Shown piece by piece: positions 1 through 6,780 of a stretch of 10,886 bases of DNA. The translations under genes were made by a program, and so were the position numbers. The notes under the pieces are model-generated. The model was given only the letters and a program-made list of their open reading frames with translations. It had not been told where the DNA came from and did no database searches. Source of the stretch: Acidobacteriota bacterium (lineage in GTDB: Bacteria > Acidobacteriota > Terriglobia > Terriglobales > Acidobacteriaceae); contig JAJZMO010000045.1 in the NCBI GenBank assembly GCA_021798235.1, forward strand, positions 1 through 10,886, read 5' to 3'. Position 1 is the stretch's first letter, and the number at the start of each line of letters is the position of its first letter.

Positions 1-1439
1 GCGGCGGTTCTGGTTCTGGATATAGCGGTGGCTACAGTGGCAACGCCTCCGCTTCCGTGCAAGGCATGAACCGCGGAGCCAGTCCATTGCAGGTCCACCC
101 GCAATTGGTGAGCACGGGCTGCCCGGTGGCTCCGCCTTCGCCCATGAGTCCAATGATTACAGCGGCCATGCCATCTTCAGTTCAGGCAGGGAGTCCGGGC
201 TTTACGCTCACGATCGACGGGGTGGACTTCACCCAGGATGACGTTGTGCAGTTGCAGGGCGCAAGCCTGAGCACAACGTACGTTTCCGCAACAGAGTTAC
301 AAGCGCAGGTGCCTGCCTCCTCAATCGTCACGCCGGGCCTGCTCTCCGTTGTCGTCAACTCGTCGAATTATGGTCCGTCCTCGCAATACTCGCTCACGGT
401 CACGCCGGGAACCTCGGTGACTGGATCCTTAAATTTTTCTCTGGTCAACATCACGGCCAACGACATGGTGTGGGACACGGCGACCCAGCAGATATATCTC
501 TCCATTCCCAACACCAGTTCCACCAATCCCAATACGATCACCGCGCTGGACCCCACAACGGGGCAGTTGGGCCTGTCGCAATTTGCCGGCAGCAATCCCG
601 ATCAAATGTCGCTATCCAGCGATGACTCCTACCTGTACGTGGGCTTGGACGGCTCGGCAACGGTGCAGCGCTTCACCCTGCCGGGACTGGGCACAGACAT
701 CAGCATCCCGCTCGGCTCCTCGACCCTGGGGCCGAACATTGCGGTGGGCATCAAGGCCGCTCCCGGGCTTCCGCACACAGTGGCCGTGCTGATTGGCAAC
801 CCCAGCAACACAGGCACCCCGTTGACAGATGGGGGCGGCCTGCAAATTTTTGATGATGCCACGGCGCGCCCCACAGCATTGCCCGGCGCGTATCTCGGTG
901 GCTCCAGCATCAGCATCGACTCCATCCAGTGGAACTCCACAGCCACTCAGATCTTCGCCAGCGCGGGCAACGGCTATCAATTCACGGGAGGATCCAACCT
1001 CTACGCACTCAACGTCAACTCCAGTGGCGTGCAATTGGGCCAGACCTTCAGCGGCAACTATAAAAACCTGCACTACGATTCCGTTACCGGAGATGTATAC
1101 AGCGACTCGGGTCAGGCCTTTGATCCAACCACAGGCAGCCAGATCGGCACCTTTGGAGTCCAAGGCATTATGATTCCAGACGGAACCCTGGGCTATGCCT
1201 ACTTCCTCGACCAGCCGACGACGCAGTCGGGATCCAACACCTATACGCTGTCTGCCTACGATCTGACACACTTCACACTGGCTGGTTCGGTCAGCATCAA
1301 CAATGTTGTGGGCACGCCGGTCAAAATCATTCGCTGGGGTACGAATGGTCTGGCCATTCTGACGCAAAACCTCGCCCCCAATCTGTACCCCGGCGCGGCT
1401 GTCTACCTACTCAACGGCAGCTTCGTCACCAATCCATAG
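1..1439 (+). CDS. IPT/TIG domain and beta-propeller-like secreted protein, 5' partial
   Basis: The reading frame is open to the window edge (first full codon at 3) and stops with TAG at 1437-1439, so the start lies upstream. GTG 57 and ATG 66 are in frame, but neither has a ribosome binding site. The residues before 57 are Gly/Ser/Tyr-rich, as in a linker. Counting from codon 57, residues about 33-115 look like an IPT/TIG immunoglobulin-like domain: an ITAAMPSSVQAGSPGFTLTI start, then GVDF, a VQLQG strand, and LSVVVNSS near the end. Residues about 125-455 hold recurring propeller-like strands with blades such as MVWDTATQQIYLSIP, ALDPTTGQLG, LHYDSVTGDVYSDSG and AFDPTTGSQIGTF. These resemble YVTN/NHL-type propellers. 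Composition is rich in Ser, Thr, Asn and Gly and poor in Lys, which suits an exported protein; the signal peptide would lie outside the window. Such proteins are common in Acidobacteria, usually without a known ligand. The function is not assignable. Confidence 0.8.
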   Translation, partial: GGSGSGYSGGYSGNASASVQGMNRGASPLQVHPQLVSTGCPVAPPSPMSPMITAAMPSSVQAGSPGFTLTIDGVDFTQDDVVQLQGASLSTTYVSATELQAQVPASSIVTPGLLSVVVNSSNYGPSSQYSLTVTPGTSVTGSLNFSLVNITANDMVWDTATQQIYLSIPNTSSTNPNTITALDPTTGQLGLSQFAGSNPDQMSLSSDDSYLYVGLDGSATVQRFTLPGLGTDISIPLGSSTLGPNIAVGIKAAPGLPHTVAVLIGNPSNTGTPLTDGGGLQIFDDATARPTALPGAYLGGSSISIDSIQWNSTATQIFASAGNGYQFTGGSNLYALNVNSSGVQLGQTFSGNYKNLHYDSVTGDVYSDSGQAFDPTTGSQIGTFGVQGIMIPDGTLGYAYFLDQPTTQSGSNTYTLSAYDLTHFTLAGSVSINNVVGTPVKIIRWGTNGLAILTQNLAPNLYPGAAVYLLNGSFVTNP

Positions 1440-1462
1440 CCGGAAGTGAGCGCACGCAAATA

Positions 1463-1498
1463 GGGGGATGAGCACGCTCATCCCCCGGTTCATTTTTT
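1463..1498 (+). terminator. Rho-independent terminator, probably bidirectional
   Basis: A perfect stem GGGGGATGAG/CTCATCCCCC (1463-1472 with 1477-1486) closes a CACG loop and is followed by GGTTCA and six T residues at 1493-1498. It lies 24 bases after the stop of the upstream plus-strand gene. The minus-strand gene ending at 1580 converges on it. Read on the minus strand, the same hairpin is followed by TATTTG, a weaker U-tract, so it may end both transcripts. Confidence 0.9.
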
Positions 1499-1579
1499 AG
1501 AATATGTAGATTTCGTTGCAGCGACCCATACCAAATTCCCTGCCTATTCCGCAGTCTGCATGTCCGGGCAGCAACTGAA

Positions 1580-3448
1580 TTATTTCTTTTTGCCAGCCTG
1601 CTTCTTGTCTTTACCCTTGGCTGATTTTGCGGCAGCCTTGGCTGGTTTTGCTGTGGGCTTGGCGGCTTTCTTCTGCGGCTTCGCGGGAGTTTTTATCTGT
1701 GGCTTCGCAGCGGGCTTCTTTTTCTCTGCCTTCTTCACAGCCGGAGTCGCAGTTTTCGTTGCAGCCTTTTTCGCAGGCGCAGGCTTGGCCGATTTGGCAG
1801 TCTGCACCGCTGCCGCAGGCTTCTTCGCTGTGCCCTTGCTAGCGGCTTTGGCCGCAGGCTTGGCAACGGGCTGGGTCCCCGGCTTGGCGGCAACAGTTTT
1901 AACCGGAGCGGTCTTTGCTGGCGTCTTCACTGCAGCTTTCTGCGCCACCGCAGGCTTGACCGTCTTCTCCGGCTTGGCCGCTGGCTTGCCGACAGGTTTT
2001 CCCCCAGCCTGTACCACGGCTGCCGGTGCGGTCTCCGATGCAGCAATCGCCGCCAATGTTGCGGGATCGTGCGCCAGGTCTGCCTGTACGGCCTTGGCTG
2101 CCTTCCTCTTCGACTTGGGTGCAACAATACGCTTGACCGCGCGCGGCTTGCGCAACGAAACGGGCGGCGGTGGAGCGGGCGGTGAAAACGGCTCCAGAAA
2201 TTTGCGAATCGTCTCCTCGCTCGTCAACTCCCCATCCATAAATGCAAAGGTCATCTTGTCCAAAATCTCCGCATAGCCTGTCAGCTCTGGCTTGATGCGC
2301 ATCTCCTGCAAAATGGCGTAGGGAAGTTTTTGCCGTGCCTCATTCCACTTGGTAAAGAAATTGTTATAGCGATGCTGCAACGCCGCGCCTTTGCCGGTAA
2401 AGAAGAGCCACAACACCGCCTCCGCATTGGCGCTATGGAAGAGCCGCCACGTCTGCGCAGGCTTGGCATTTTCTTTGGCAAAAAGCTGCTTGGAGAATTC
2501 CTTGGCCCCGTGCTCCAACGCCGCTGCATCCTGCACCAGCCCCTTGCGTGGAAACAACCGCTTCAGCGCGCCCAGGTTTGCCGAGGACATCTTCGCCGTT
2601 AATTGCGTAAAGGCCGCCGCCGCCGCATCCGGGTGGAGCCCGGCCATCAGCAATTGCACGTGCCGCTCATGCAGCCGGTGCAGCCCCGGGGTATCCACGC
2701 TGTGGTGCGTCCAGGCAGGAAAGAGGTGCTTCATCCATCCTTCGGACTCCAAGGCGCGCAACACGGCCAGCGCATCTTCCTCGTAAGCAATCTCTTCCAA
2801 CTCATACCCGCGTTGATAGGCCGTGATGGATTCAATCACACCTTCATCCTTGGCGTTGGCATAGCGCGTCTTTGTGCGCTCCTCCAACGACCAGCCGGTG
2901 CGCGTCAGCAGGCGCGTGGCGCGCACCAGCCGGATGGGATCATCGAGAAATCCATAATTGTTCGCCAAGCGCAGGTGCTGTGCCTGAATATCCGCCGTGC
3001 CATTCAGCGGATCCAGTAGCAATCCATACGAGCCTGCATTCAACGACAACGCCATGGCGTTGGCGGTAAAGTCACGGCGGCGCAGATCGTCCAAAATTCC
3101 TGCGGGCTTGTATTCGGGTTTGGCCGGCTTGGGGAAGTATTCCGTGCGCGTGCTGGAAACCTCCAAGCGTGTGTGCCGGTTCCATAAAAAGAAGAGCGTG
3201 CGCGACGGTTCATGCTCGCCGGTCAGCGTCAACCCTGCTTTTTCCAAATCCTTACGCAGCTTCAACGCATTGCCCTGCACGGAAATATCCAAATCCCGTA
3301 CGGAGGAACCGCTAATAATGTCGCGCACCGCGCCGCCGGTCAAATAGACCGTCATGGCCTGCGCGCGCGCTACCCCGATCACCAGATCGAGTGCGTGTCT
3401 TTGGCCGGGAGTTAGTCGGGTGGCGAGCAGGTGCGTATAGTCAGGCAT
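1580..3448 (-). CDS. Class II tRNA nucleotidyltransferase / poly(A) polymerase family protein with H1-like tail
   Basis: The protein has 622 residues. The head matches the class II CCA-adding enzyme/poly(A) polymerase family, which adds or repairs the 3' CCA of tRNA (or adds A tails) using CTP/ATP. Visible motifs are GGAVRD (38-43), the metal-binding DLD (52-54) with a likely third carboxylate at E96 (RLEVSSTRTE), RRRDFTANAMA (123-133, nucleotide-binding arginines), DPLNG (146-150) and DDPIRLVRATR (169-179). Residues about 185-420 are helical and would be the RNA-binding body. I see no HD motif. Sequence alone does not separate CCA-adding from poly(A)-adding activity. From residue 422 onward, after a Pro-rich hinge, about 200 residues are Lys/Ala/Pro/Thr low-complexity sequence; family members are normally about 400-450 residues. 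The start ATG has only a weak, close AGGGA before it. The gene is convergent with the propeller gene and divergent from the small gene at 3725. Confidence 0.88.
   Translation of the reverse strand: MPDYTHLLATRLTPGQRHALDLVIGVARAQAMTVYLTGGAVRDIISGSSVRDLDISVQGNALKLRKDLEKAGLTLTGEHEPSRTLFFLWNRHTRLEVSSTRTEYFPKPAKPEYKPAGILDDLRRRDFTANAMALSLNAGSYGLLLDPLNGTADIQAQHLRLANNYGFLDDPIRLVRATRLLTRTGWSLEERTKTRYANAKDEGVIESITAYQRGYELEEIAYEEDALAVLRALESEGWMKHLFPAWTHHSVDTPGLHRLHERHVQLLMAGLHPDAAAAAFTQLTAKMSSANLGALKRLFPRKGLVQDAAALEHGAKEFSKQLFAKENAKPAQTWRLFHSANAEAVLWLFFTGKGAALQHRYNNFFTKWNEARQKLPYAILQEMRIKPELTGYAEILDKMTFAFMDGELTSEETIRKFLEPFSPPAPPPPVSLRKPRAVKRIVAPKSKRKAAKAVQADLAHDPATLAAIAASETAPAAVVQAGGKPVGKPAAKPEKTVKPAVAQKAAVKTPAKTAPVKTVAAKPGTQPVAKPAAKAASKGTAKKPAAAVQTAKSAKPAPAKKAATKTATPAVKKAEKKKPAAKPQIKTPAKPQKKAAKPTAKPAKAAAKSAKGKDKKQAGKKK
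1583..2185 (-). repeat. Lys/Ala/Pro-rich low-complexity tail of the nucleotidyltransferase
   Basis: This encodes residues 422-622. It starts with a Pro-rich hinge (SPPAPPPP) and a basic patch (KSKRKAAK). From about residue 482 it becomes irregular repeats of AAKPxxK, KTPAK and KPAAK type. A hand count gives about 41 Lys in the last 141 residues and only 3 acidic residues. The composition resembles histone H1 and bacterial H1-like tails. In DNA it is a degenerate run of GGCTTGGC/GCAGGCTT-like units on the plus strand. It lies in frame with the enzyme and ends in KKK-stop. Confidence 0.85.
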
Positions 3449-3724
3449 TCCCTGTGCGGAGGCGGGTAAGCGGCAAGATGGTTAAGCCGGTAACTCCATT
3501 CTTTCCATAGAGATACACGTACATTTTGTCCACAGCTACCTTGCCATCATAGCACGGATTGGCCGCGGGATCCAGTAAAATCCGCGCCACCAGTTTCTGC
3601 GCAATTTACCTGGATTTACGTTGCCCAACTCGCTGCACCCCAAGGCGGCTCGTGCGACAATCCAAAATTGGAGCCGTAGCCTGTGCCATGGCTCGCGCAG
3701 AAATCCGCAGCACCTAGGGGTCAC
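3449..3724. other. Divergent intergenic region
   Basis: These 276 bases separate the divergent nucleotidyltransferase gene and the small gene at 3725, so promoters for both should lie here. I could not pick out convincing -35/-10 pairs. There is an imperfect inverted repeat at 3561-3568 with 3582-3588 (GGCCGCGG and CCGCGCC, one bulged C, 13-base loop). It has no T-run on either side, so I do not call it a terminator. Confidence 0.5.
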
Positions 3725-4207
3725 ATGTCCAGCCGCAAAAAAGTGATCGTCCGTAAGTTCAGCCGCGACTGGCTCTCCGGCTACGTCGAGCCACAGGACT
3801 TCGCCCGCCAGGGGCAGTTGGAATTGCTCGATCCCAACGGCAAGCTCACCACCGTCGCCCTGCGCGAGATCAAAATGGTCTGCTTCGTGCGTGAGTTTCT
3901 GCCCAGCGATCCGGCCAACCCGGAGCGCCTCGTGCGCCGCAACTTCACCGCGCGCCCGCGCTCGGCAGGCCTTTGGCTGCGCCTGGGCTTCCGCGATGGC
4001 GACCAGCTCGAAGGACTGGCCAGCAACGACCTCACCCTGCTCGACCCAGAGGGCATCCAGTTTGCCCCACCCGACACGCGCTCCAACACACAATGGATCT
4101 TCGTGCCGCGCGCTGCGTTGGAGTCGCTGCAGATCGTCGCCGTCATCGGCAACAACACCCGCCGCGCGTCAGAAAACGCCGCACAAGAACGCCTCTTCGC
4201 CAGCTAA
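3725..4207 (+). CDS. Conserved-looking hypothetical protein with two similar beta-rich halves
   Basis: I chose ATG 3725 because AGGGG lies four bases upstream (3716-3720). An upstream in-frame ATG at 3683 lacks such a site. The product has 160 residues with no signal peptide or membrane segment, so it is probably cytoplasmic. Residues 12-55 and 89-141 look alike: a charged Arg-Asp strand, then LxG (WLSGY; QLEGL), then LELLDPNG or LTLLDPEG, then a hydrophobic strand ending near the start of the next segment (VALREIKMVCFV; VPRAALESLQIVAVI). This pattern of short strands around a Gly recalls small beta-barrels of the Sm/Hfq or SH3 kind. A charged segment (PERLVRRNFTARPR) lies between the halves. 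I associate this type with uncharacterised Acidobacteria proteins, but I cannot confirm a family. It is a single gene, with no partner in the same direction before the minus-strand tRNA. No function is known to me. Confidence 0.85.
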   Translation: MSSRKKVIVRKFSRDWLSGYVEPQDFARQGQLELLDPNGKLTTVALREIKMVCFVREFLPSDPANPERLVRRNFTARPRSAGLWLRLGFRDGDQLEGLASNDLTLLDPEGIQFAPPDTRSNTQWIFVPRAALESLQIVAVIGNNTRRASENAAQERLFAS

Positions 4208-4377
4208 GCACGTTTGCAGGTTCCGTATTCAGAAAATCTATGGTTCCGGAATCTAGCTGCGCGCTCTGGAGCAAGATTGGGAGAGAAAAATTCTTGATTC
4301 GACCGTAGAGACGCTGCACAACGGCTGCAATGGGCAAACGGAGAACAAGGATTCAATTGATGGGGGATTTTTTGAAG
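4208..4377. other. Intergenic region between the duplicated-half protein and tRNA-Arg
   Basis: These 170 bases hold no supported gene. A GGTTCCG direct repeat occurs twice near 4221-4246, and a run of six T residues follows GGGGGA near 4361-4372 with no hairpin before it. I find no clear terminator for the plus-strand gene ending at 4207 or for the tRNA. Confidence 0.5.
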
Positions 4378-4454
4378 TGGTGCGCCCCGAGAGATTCGAA
4401 CTCCCGACCTGCTGATTCGTAGTCAGCCGCTCTATCCAACTGAGCTAGGGGCGC
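4378..4454 (-). tRNA. tRNA-Arg (anticodon ACG), CCA encoded
   Basis: On the minus strand the cloverleaf is complete. The acceptor stem is GCGCCCC/GGGGCGC (4448-4454 with 4382-4388). The D arm is GCTC-AGTTGGATA-GAGC, and the anticodon stem GCTGA/TCAGC has loop CTACGAA, giving anticodon ACG (A34 probably edited to inosine, reading CGU, CGC and CGA). A five-base variable region AGGTC follows. The T arm is GGGAG-TTCGAAT-CTCTC with one G-T pair. The discriminator A is at 4381 and CCA is encoded at 4378-4380. The gene lies 74 bases downstream of the HMA-like gene on the same strand. No T-run follows its 3' end on the minus strand. Confidence 0.97.
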
Positions 4455-4483
4455 ATATTTGCTGCGGGGTGTTGCCGATGTTC

Positions 4484-4512
4484 AGAATATCAGGTGCGCA
4501 GTCCTGCGGCAA
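4484..4512 (-). promoter_or_regulatory. Candidate sigma-70 promoter of tRNA-Arg
   Basis: On the minus strand TTGCCG (4507-4512) and TATTCT (4484-4489) are exactly 17 bases apart, each matching four of six consensus positions. The -10 ends 29 bases before the mature tRNA 5' end, leaving room for a short leader. It lies between the HMA-like gene and the tRNA gene, so the tRNA need not depend on upstream transcription. Confidence 0.4.
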
Positions 4513-4528
4513 CTCTGCGCGCTGGCCA

Positions 4529-4795
4529 TCAGGCTGCGGAAACGGAGCCTTGCCCTGCGGCTTGTGGAGCGAGTAGAGAGATTTCTTCCACAATATCCAG
4601 CCCAGCGCGCCGCAGCATGTGCAACACCAACGGGCGCGTTAACCGCGTGGCATCGTACTCCACGCGCACGGTTTTGGCCGCTGCGTCCAGAGAAAGCTTG
4701 CGCACCCCATATACGTCACGCAATGCACCCAACGCGCTCAGAACAGCGGCATGCGGCTCCTGTGCATACCGATAATGAACATCCACGTTCGTCAT
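4529..4795 (-). CDS. Small HMA-fold-like protein lacking the metal-binding cysteines
   Basis: The product is 88 residues from ATG 4795 and ends with TGA. Residues 1-75 follow the heavy-metal-associated (HMA) beta-alpha-beta-beta-alpha-beta pattern: strand MTNVDVHYRY, helix HAAVLSALGAL, DVYGVRKLSLDAAAKTVRVEYD strands in the usual G-V-x-x-x-x-V-D layout, then a helix around VLHMLRRAGLDI. The loop that normally carries CxxC reads YAQEPHA, so copper or zinc binding of the usual kind is unlikely; His residues are present instead. The start is uncertain. ATG 4837 would add 14 residues including a short hydrophobic run (GWLLGIIAI) and has AGGGA ten bases upstream, while ATG 4795 has no clear ribosome binding site. 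I prefer 4795 because the domain begins there. The gene is divergent from the ABC exporter and upstream of tRNA-Arg. Its role is unknown; it could be a regulatory or accessory ferredoxin-like domain. Confidence 0.7.
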   Translation of the reverse strand: MTNVDVHYRYAQEPHAAVLSALGALRDVYGVRKLSLDAAAKTVRVEYDATRLTRPLVLHMLRRAGLDIVEEISLLAPQAAGQGSVSAA

Positions 4796-4924
4796 AATTG
4801 CAATGATACCAAGCAACCATCCTCTAAAAATCTTCATCCCGGAATTTTCCCTGAGAGGATTTCTCGCAACCTGCACCCAAAACCATAATTTGATTTTCAT
4901 TCCCTCATCGCCAGAGCATAAAAT

Positions 4925-4937
4925 GGGCAAGCTGCCC
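4925..4937 (+). promoter_or_regulatory. Short inverted repeat directly before the exporter start codon
   Basis: GGGCA (4925-4929) and TGCCC (4933-4937) flank a three-base loop AGC and end one base before ATG 4939. It occupies the place where a ribosome binding site would be expected, and no other purine-rich site is visible nearby. It could limit translation initiation, or be a chance repeat of five base pairs. Confidence 0.3.
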
Positions 4938-4938
4938 T

Positions 4939-6780
4939 ATGACGATTGCACACGAACACGCGGCATCCACCCCACAGCACGCCTGGCGCGCGCGCATGGA
5001 GGCGCTGCGCAATCTGCCACCAGTGCTGCGCATTGTGTGGGAGTGCGGCCCGGCTGTGGTCGTCTGGTCCATACTGCTGCGCGTGCTGGTGGCACTGGCG
5101 CCGGTGGCGTTGCTGGCCGTTTCGCGCTGGATCGTGGATGCGATCGTGCAAACCTTGGAGCATCACGCAACACTGCCCCATCGGTTCTGGTGGATCGTTG
5201 TGCTGGAGTTTGCCATTGCCGTTGTCTCCAGCGTGCTGAGCCGCGGCATCAGCTACTGTGACGGATTGCTCGGCGATCTGTACAGCCACCACGTCAGCAT
5301 TCGCGTGATGGAACACGCATCCCAGCTGGACATCACCGCATTTGAAGACCCCGTCTATTACGACCGGCTGGAACGGGCGCGCGTGCAGGCCACGGACCGT
5401 CTGGTGATGATTCAAATGATCGGCTCTGTCTTTCAGCAGGCGTTCACAACCATCTCCCTGGCTGGAACGATCGTGTACTACACGCATTCTGTGTGGATTC
5501 TGCTGCTGTTGATTGCGGGCACGCTGCCGGCCTTTGCCGGGGAGAGCCATTTCGCATTTCTCGGTTACGCCAAAAATTTCCGGCAGACGCCACTGCGGCG
5601 GCAGATGGATTATCTCCGCCAGGCCGCAGGCAGCAAAGAAGCAGCCAAGGAGCTGAAGCTCTACGGGCTGCGTGATTTCTTCACTTCACGCTTCCGCCGC
5701 TATTCACAAACGATCTTTGAGGAAAACATCGCACTGGCGCGCAGGCACTTCCGCGCCGGTGCTCTGCTCTCGCTGGTGGGCACGCTGGGATACTACAGCG
5801 CCTACGCCTACGTTCTGTGGCGCACGATTCATGGCGCACTCAGCATCGGAGACCTGTACATTCTGGCCTCAGCGATTTTGCAGGTCAGCACGAACATTCA
5901 GCAGATTTTCGTCAACACATCCGGCATTGCCGATCAGGCGCTCTTCCTGACGGACCTGATCGCCTTCTTCCAAATGCAGCCCACCGTGCACTCCAAACCA
6001 AAGGCGCTGCCGATTCCCCGTCCGGTCACGCGGGGCTTTGAGTTTCGCAATGTCTCCTTTACCTATCCGGGAACCAACCGGACGGTCTTGAAGAACTTCA
6101 ACTTTCATCTGCATCCCGGCGAGCGCGTGGCCTTGATCGGCGAAAACGGCCAGGGCAAAACGACCATCGTCAAACTCATCACGCGGCTATACGATCCGAC
6201 TGAGGGGCAGATTCTGCTCGACGGCATCGACCTGCGCGAATACGATCTGGAAGATTTATGCCATGAGATTGGCGTCATCTTTCAGGACTTCATGCGTTAT
6301 GAGATGACCGCGCGCGACAACATCGCCGTGGGCCGCATTGAGGAGCGCGACAACTTGGAGCGCATTCAGTCCGCCGCACATCTAAGCCTGGCCGATGAAG
6401 TGGTGTCCAAGCTCGGCTTGGGTTATGAGCAGCAACTAGGGCGCAGGTTTGAAGGCGGGGTGGATTTGTCTGGCGGCGAATGGCAGCGGCTGGCGCTGGC
6501 GCGCGCCTATCTGCGCGATGCGCAGTTGCTGGTGCTTGACGAACCGACAGCCGCGCTGGACGCACGCAGCGAGATGCAGGTCTTCGAGCGCTTTGCGGAG
6601 CTGACTCTGGGCAAAATGGCCTTGTTGATTTCGCACCGCTTCTCTACTGTAAAAATGGCCGATCGCATCGTGGTGCTCTCTGGCGGCATACTGGTGGAGC
6701 AAGGCTCACACGCGGAGTTGATACAGCGCGGCGGACTTTACGCAGAAATGTTTGAAATGCAGGCGGCCAGTTACCGGTGA
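4939..6780 (+). CDS. ABC exporter, fused membrane domain and ATPase (half-transporter)
   Basis: The product has 613 residues and acts as an inner-membrane homodimer or heterodimer in this family. The membrane domain (about 35-330) has hydrophobic segments near 40-70, 82-107, 162-200 and 275-315, with an [12 protein letters not shown] coupling-type segment between. The ATPase part (about 365-605) is complete: A-loop Tyr376, Walker [10 protein letters not shown] (401-409), Q-loop Gln449, signature LSGGEWQ (510-516), Walker B LVLDEP with Asp534 and catalytic Glu535, and H-switch His566. It should therefore hydrolyse ATP. There is no N-terminal peptidase domain. The substrate cannot be read from sequence. 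The stop overlaps the start of a cyclic glucan synthase, so export of that glucan or its lipid-linked form is the leading inference, as for ChvA/NdvA in Rhizobiales. The sequence looks more like the broad MdlB/lipid-peptide exporter group than NdvA itself. ATG 4939 lacks a clear ribosome binding site. Confidence 0.93.
   Translation: MTIAHEHAASTPQHAWRARMEALRNLPPVLRIVWECGPAVVVWSILLRVLVALAPVALLAVSRWIVDAIVQTLEHHATLPHRFWWIVVLEFAIAVVSSVLSRGISYCDGLLGDLYSHHVSIRVMEHASQLDITAFEDPVYYDRLERARVQATDRLVMIQMIGSVFQQAFTTISLAGTIVYYTHSVWILLLLIAGTLPAFAGESHFAFLGYAKNFRQTPLRRQMDYLRQAAGSKEAAKELKLYGLRDFFTSRFRRYSQTIFEENIALARRHFRAGALLSLVGTLGYYSAYAYVLWRTIHGALSIGDLYILASAILQVSTNIQQIFVNTSGIADQALFLTDLIAFFQMQPTVHSKPKALPIPRPVTRGFEFRNVSFTYPGTNRTVLKNFNFHLHPGERVALIGENGQGKTTIVKLITRLYDPTEGQILLDGIDLREYDLEDLCHEIGVIFQDFMRYEMTARDNIAVGRIEERDNLERIQSAAHLSLADEVVSKLGLGYEQQLGRRFEGGVDLSGGEWQRLALARAYLRDAQLLVLDEPTAALDARSEMQVFERFAELTLGKMALLISHRFSTVKMADRIVVLSGGILVEQGSHAELIQRGGLYAEMFEMQAASYR

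Noticed and set aside
612..1367. A 251-codon minus-strand frame opposite the propeller gene
   Set aside because: The plus-strand frame shows IPT and blade-like repeats; the antisense frame shows nothing recognisable.
1560..2276. Long plus-strand open frame coding for an Ala/Gly/Phe-rich hydrophobic protein
   Set aside because: It is the antisense of the Lys/Ala-rich tail; Lys and Ala codons read backwards give Phe/Leu and Gly/Cys/Ser codons without stops. No ribosome binding site or family resemblance is visible.
4378..4454. tRNA-Arg as an integration site for a mobile element
   Set aside because: I see no integrase gene and no second copy of the tRNA 3' end in the window.
4496..4520. Inverted repeat GCGCAG/CTGCGC after the HMA-like gene as a terminator
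   Set aside because: The stem has six pairs, the loop is 13 bases and no T-run follows on the minus strand. It also overlaps the candidate tRNA promoter.
4803..5261. Plus-strand frame across the start of the exporter, with ATG 4923
   Set aside because: It lies in a different frame from the exporter, gives an Ala/Arg/Gly-rich product with no domain, and covers well-supported exporter coding sequence.
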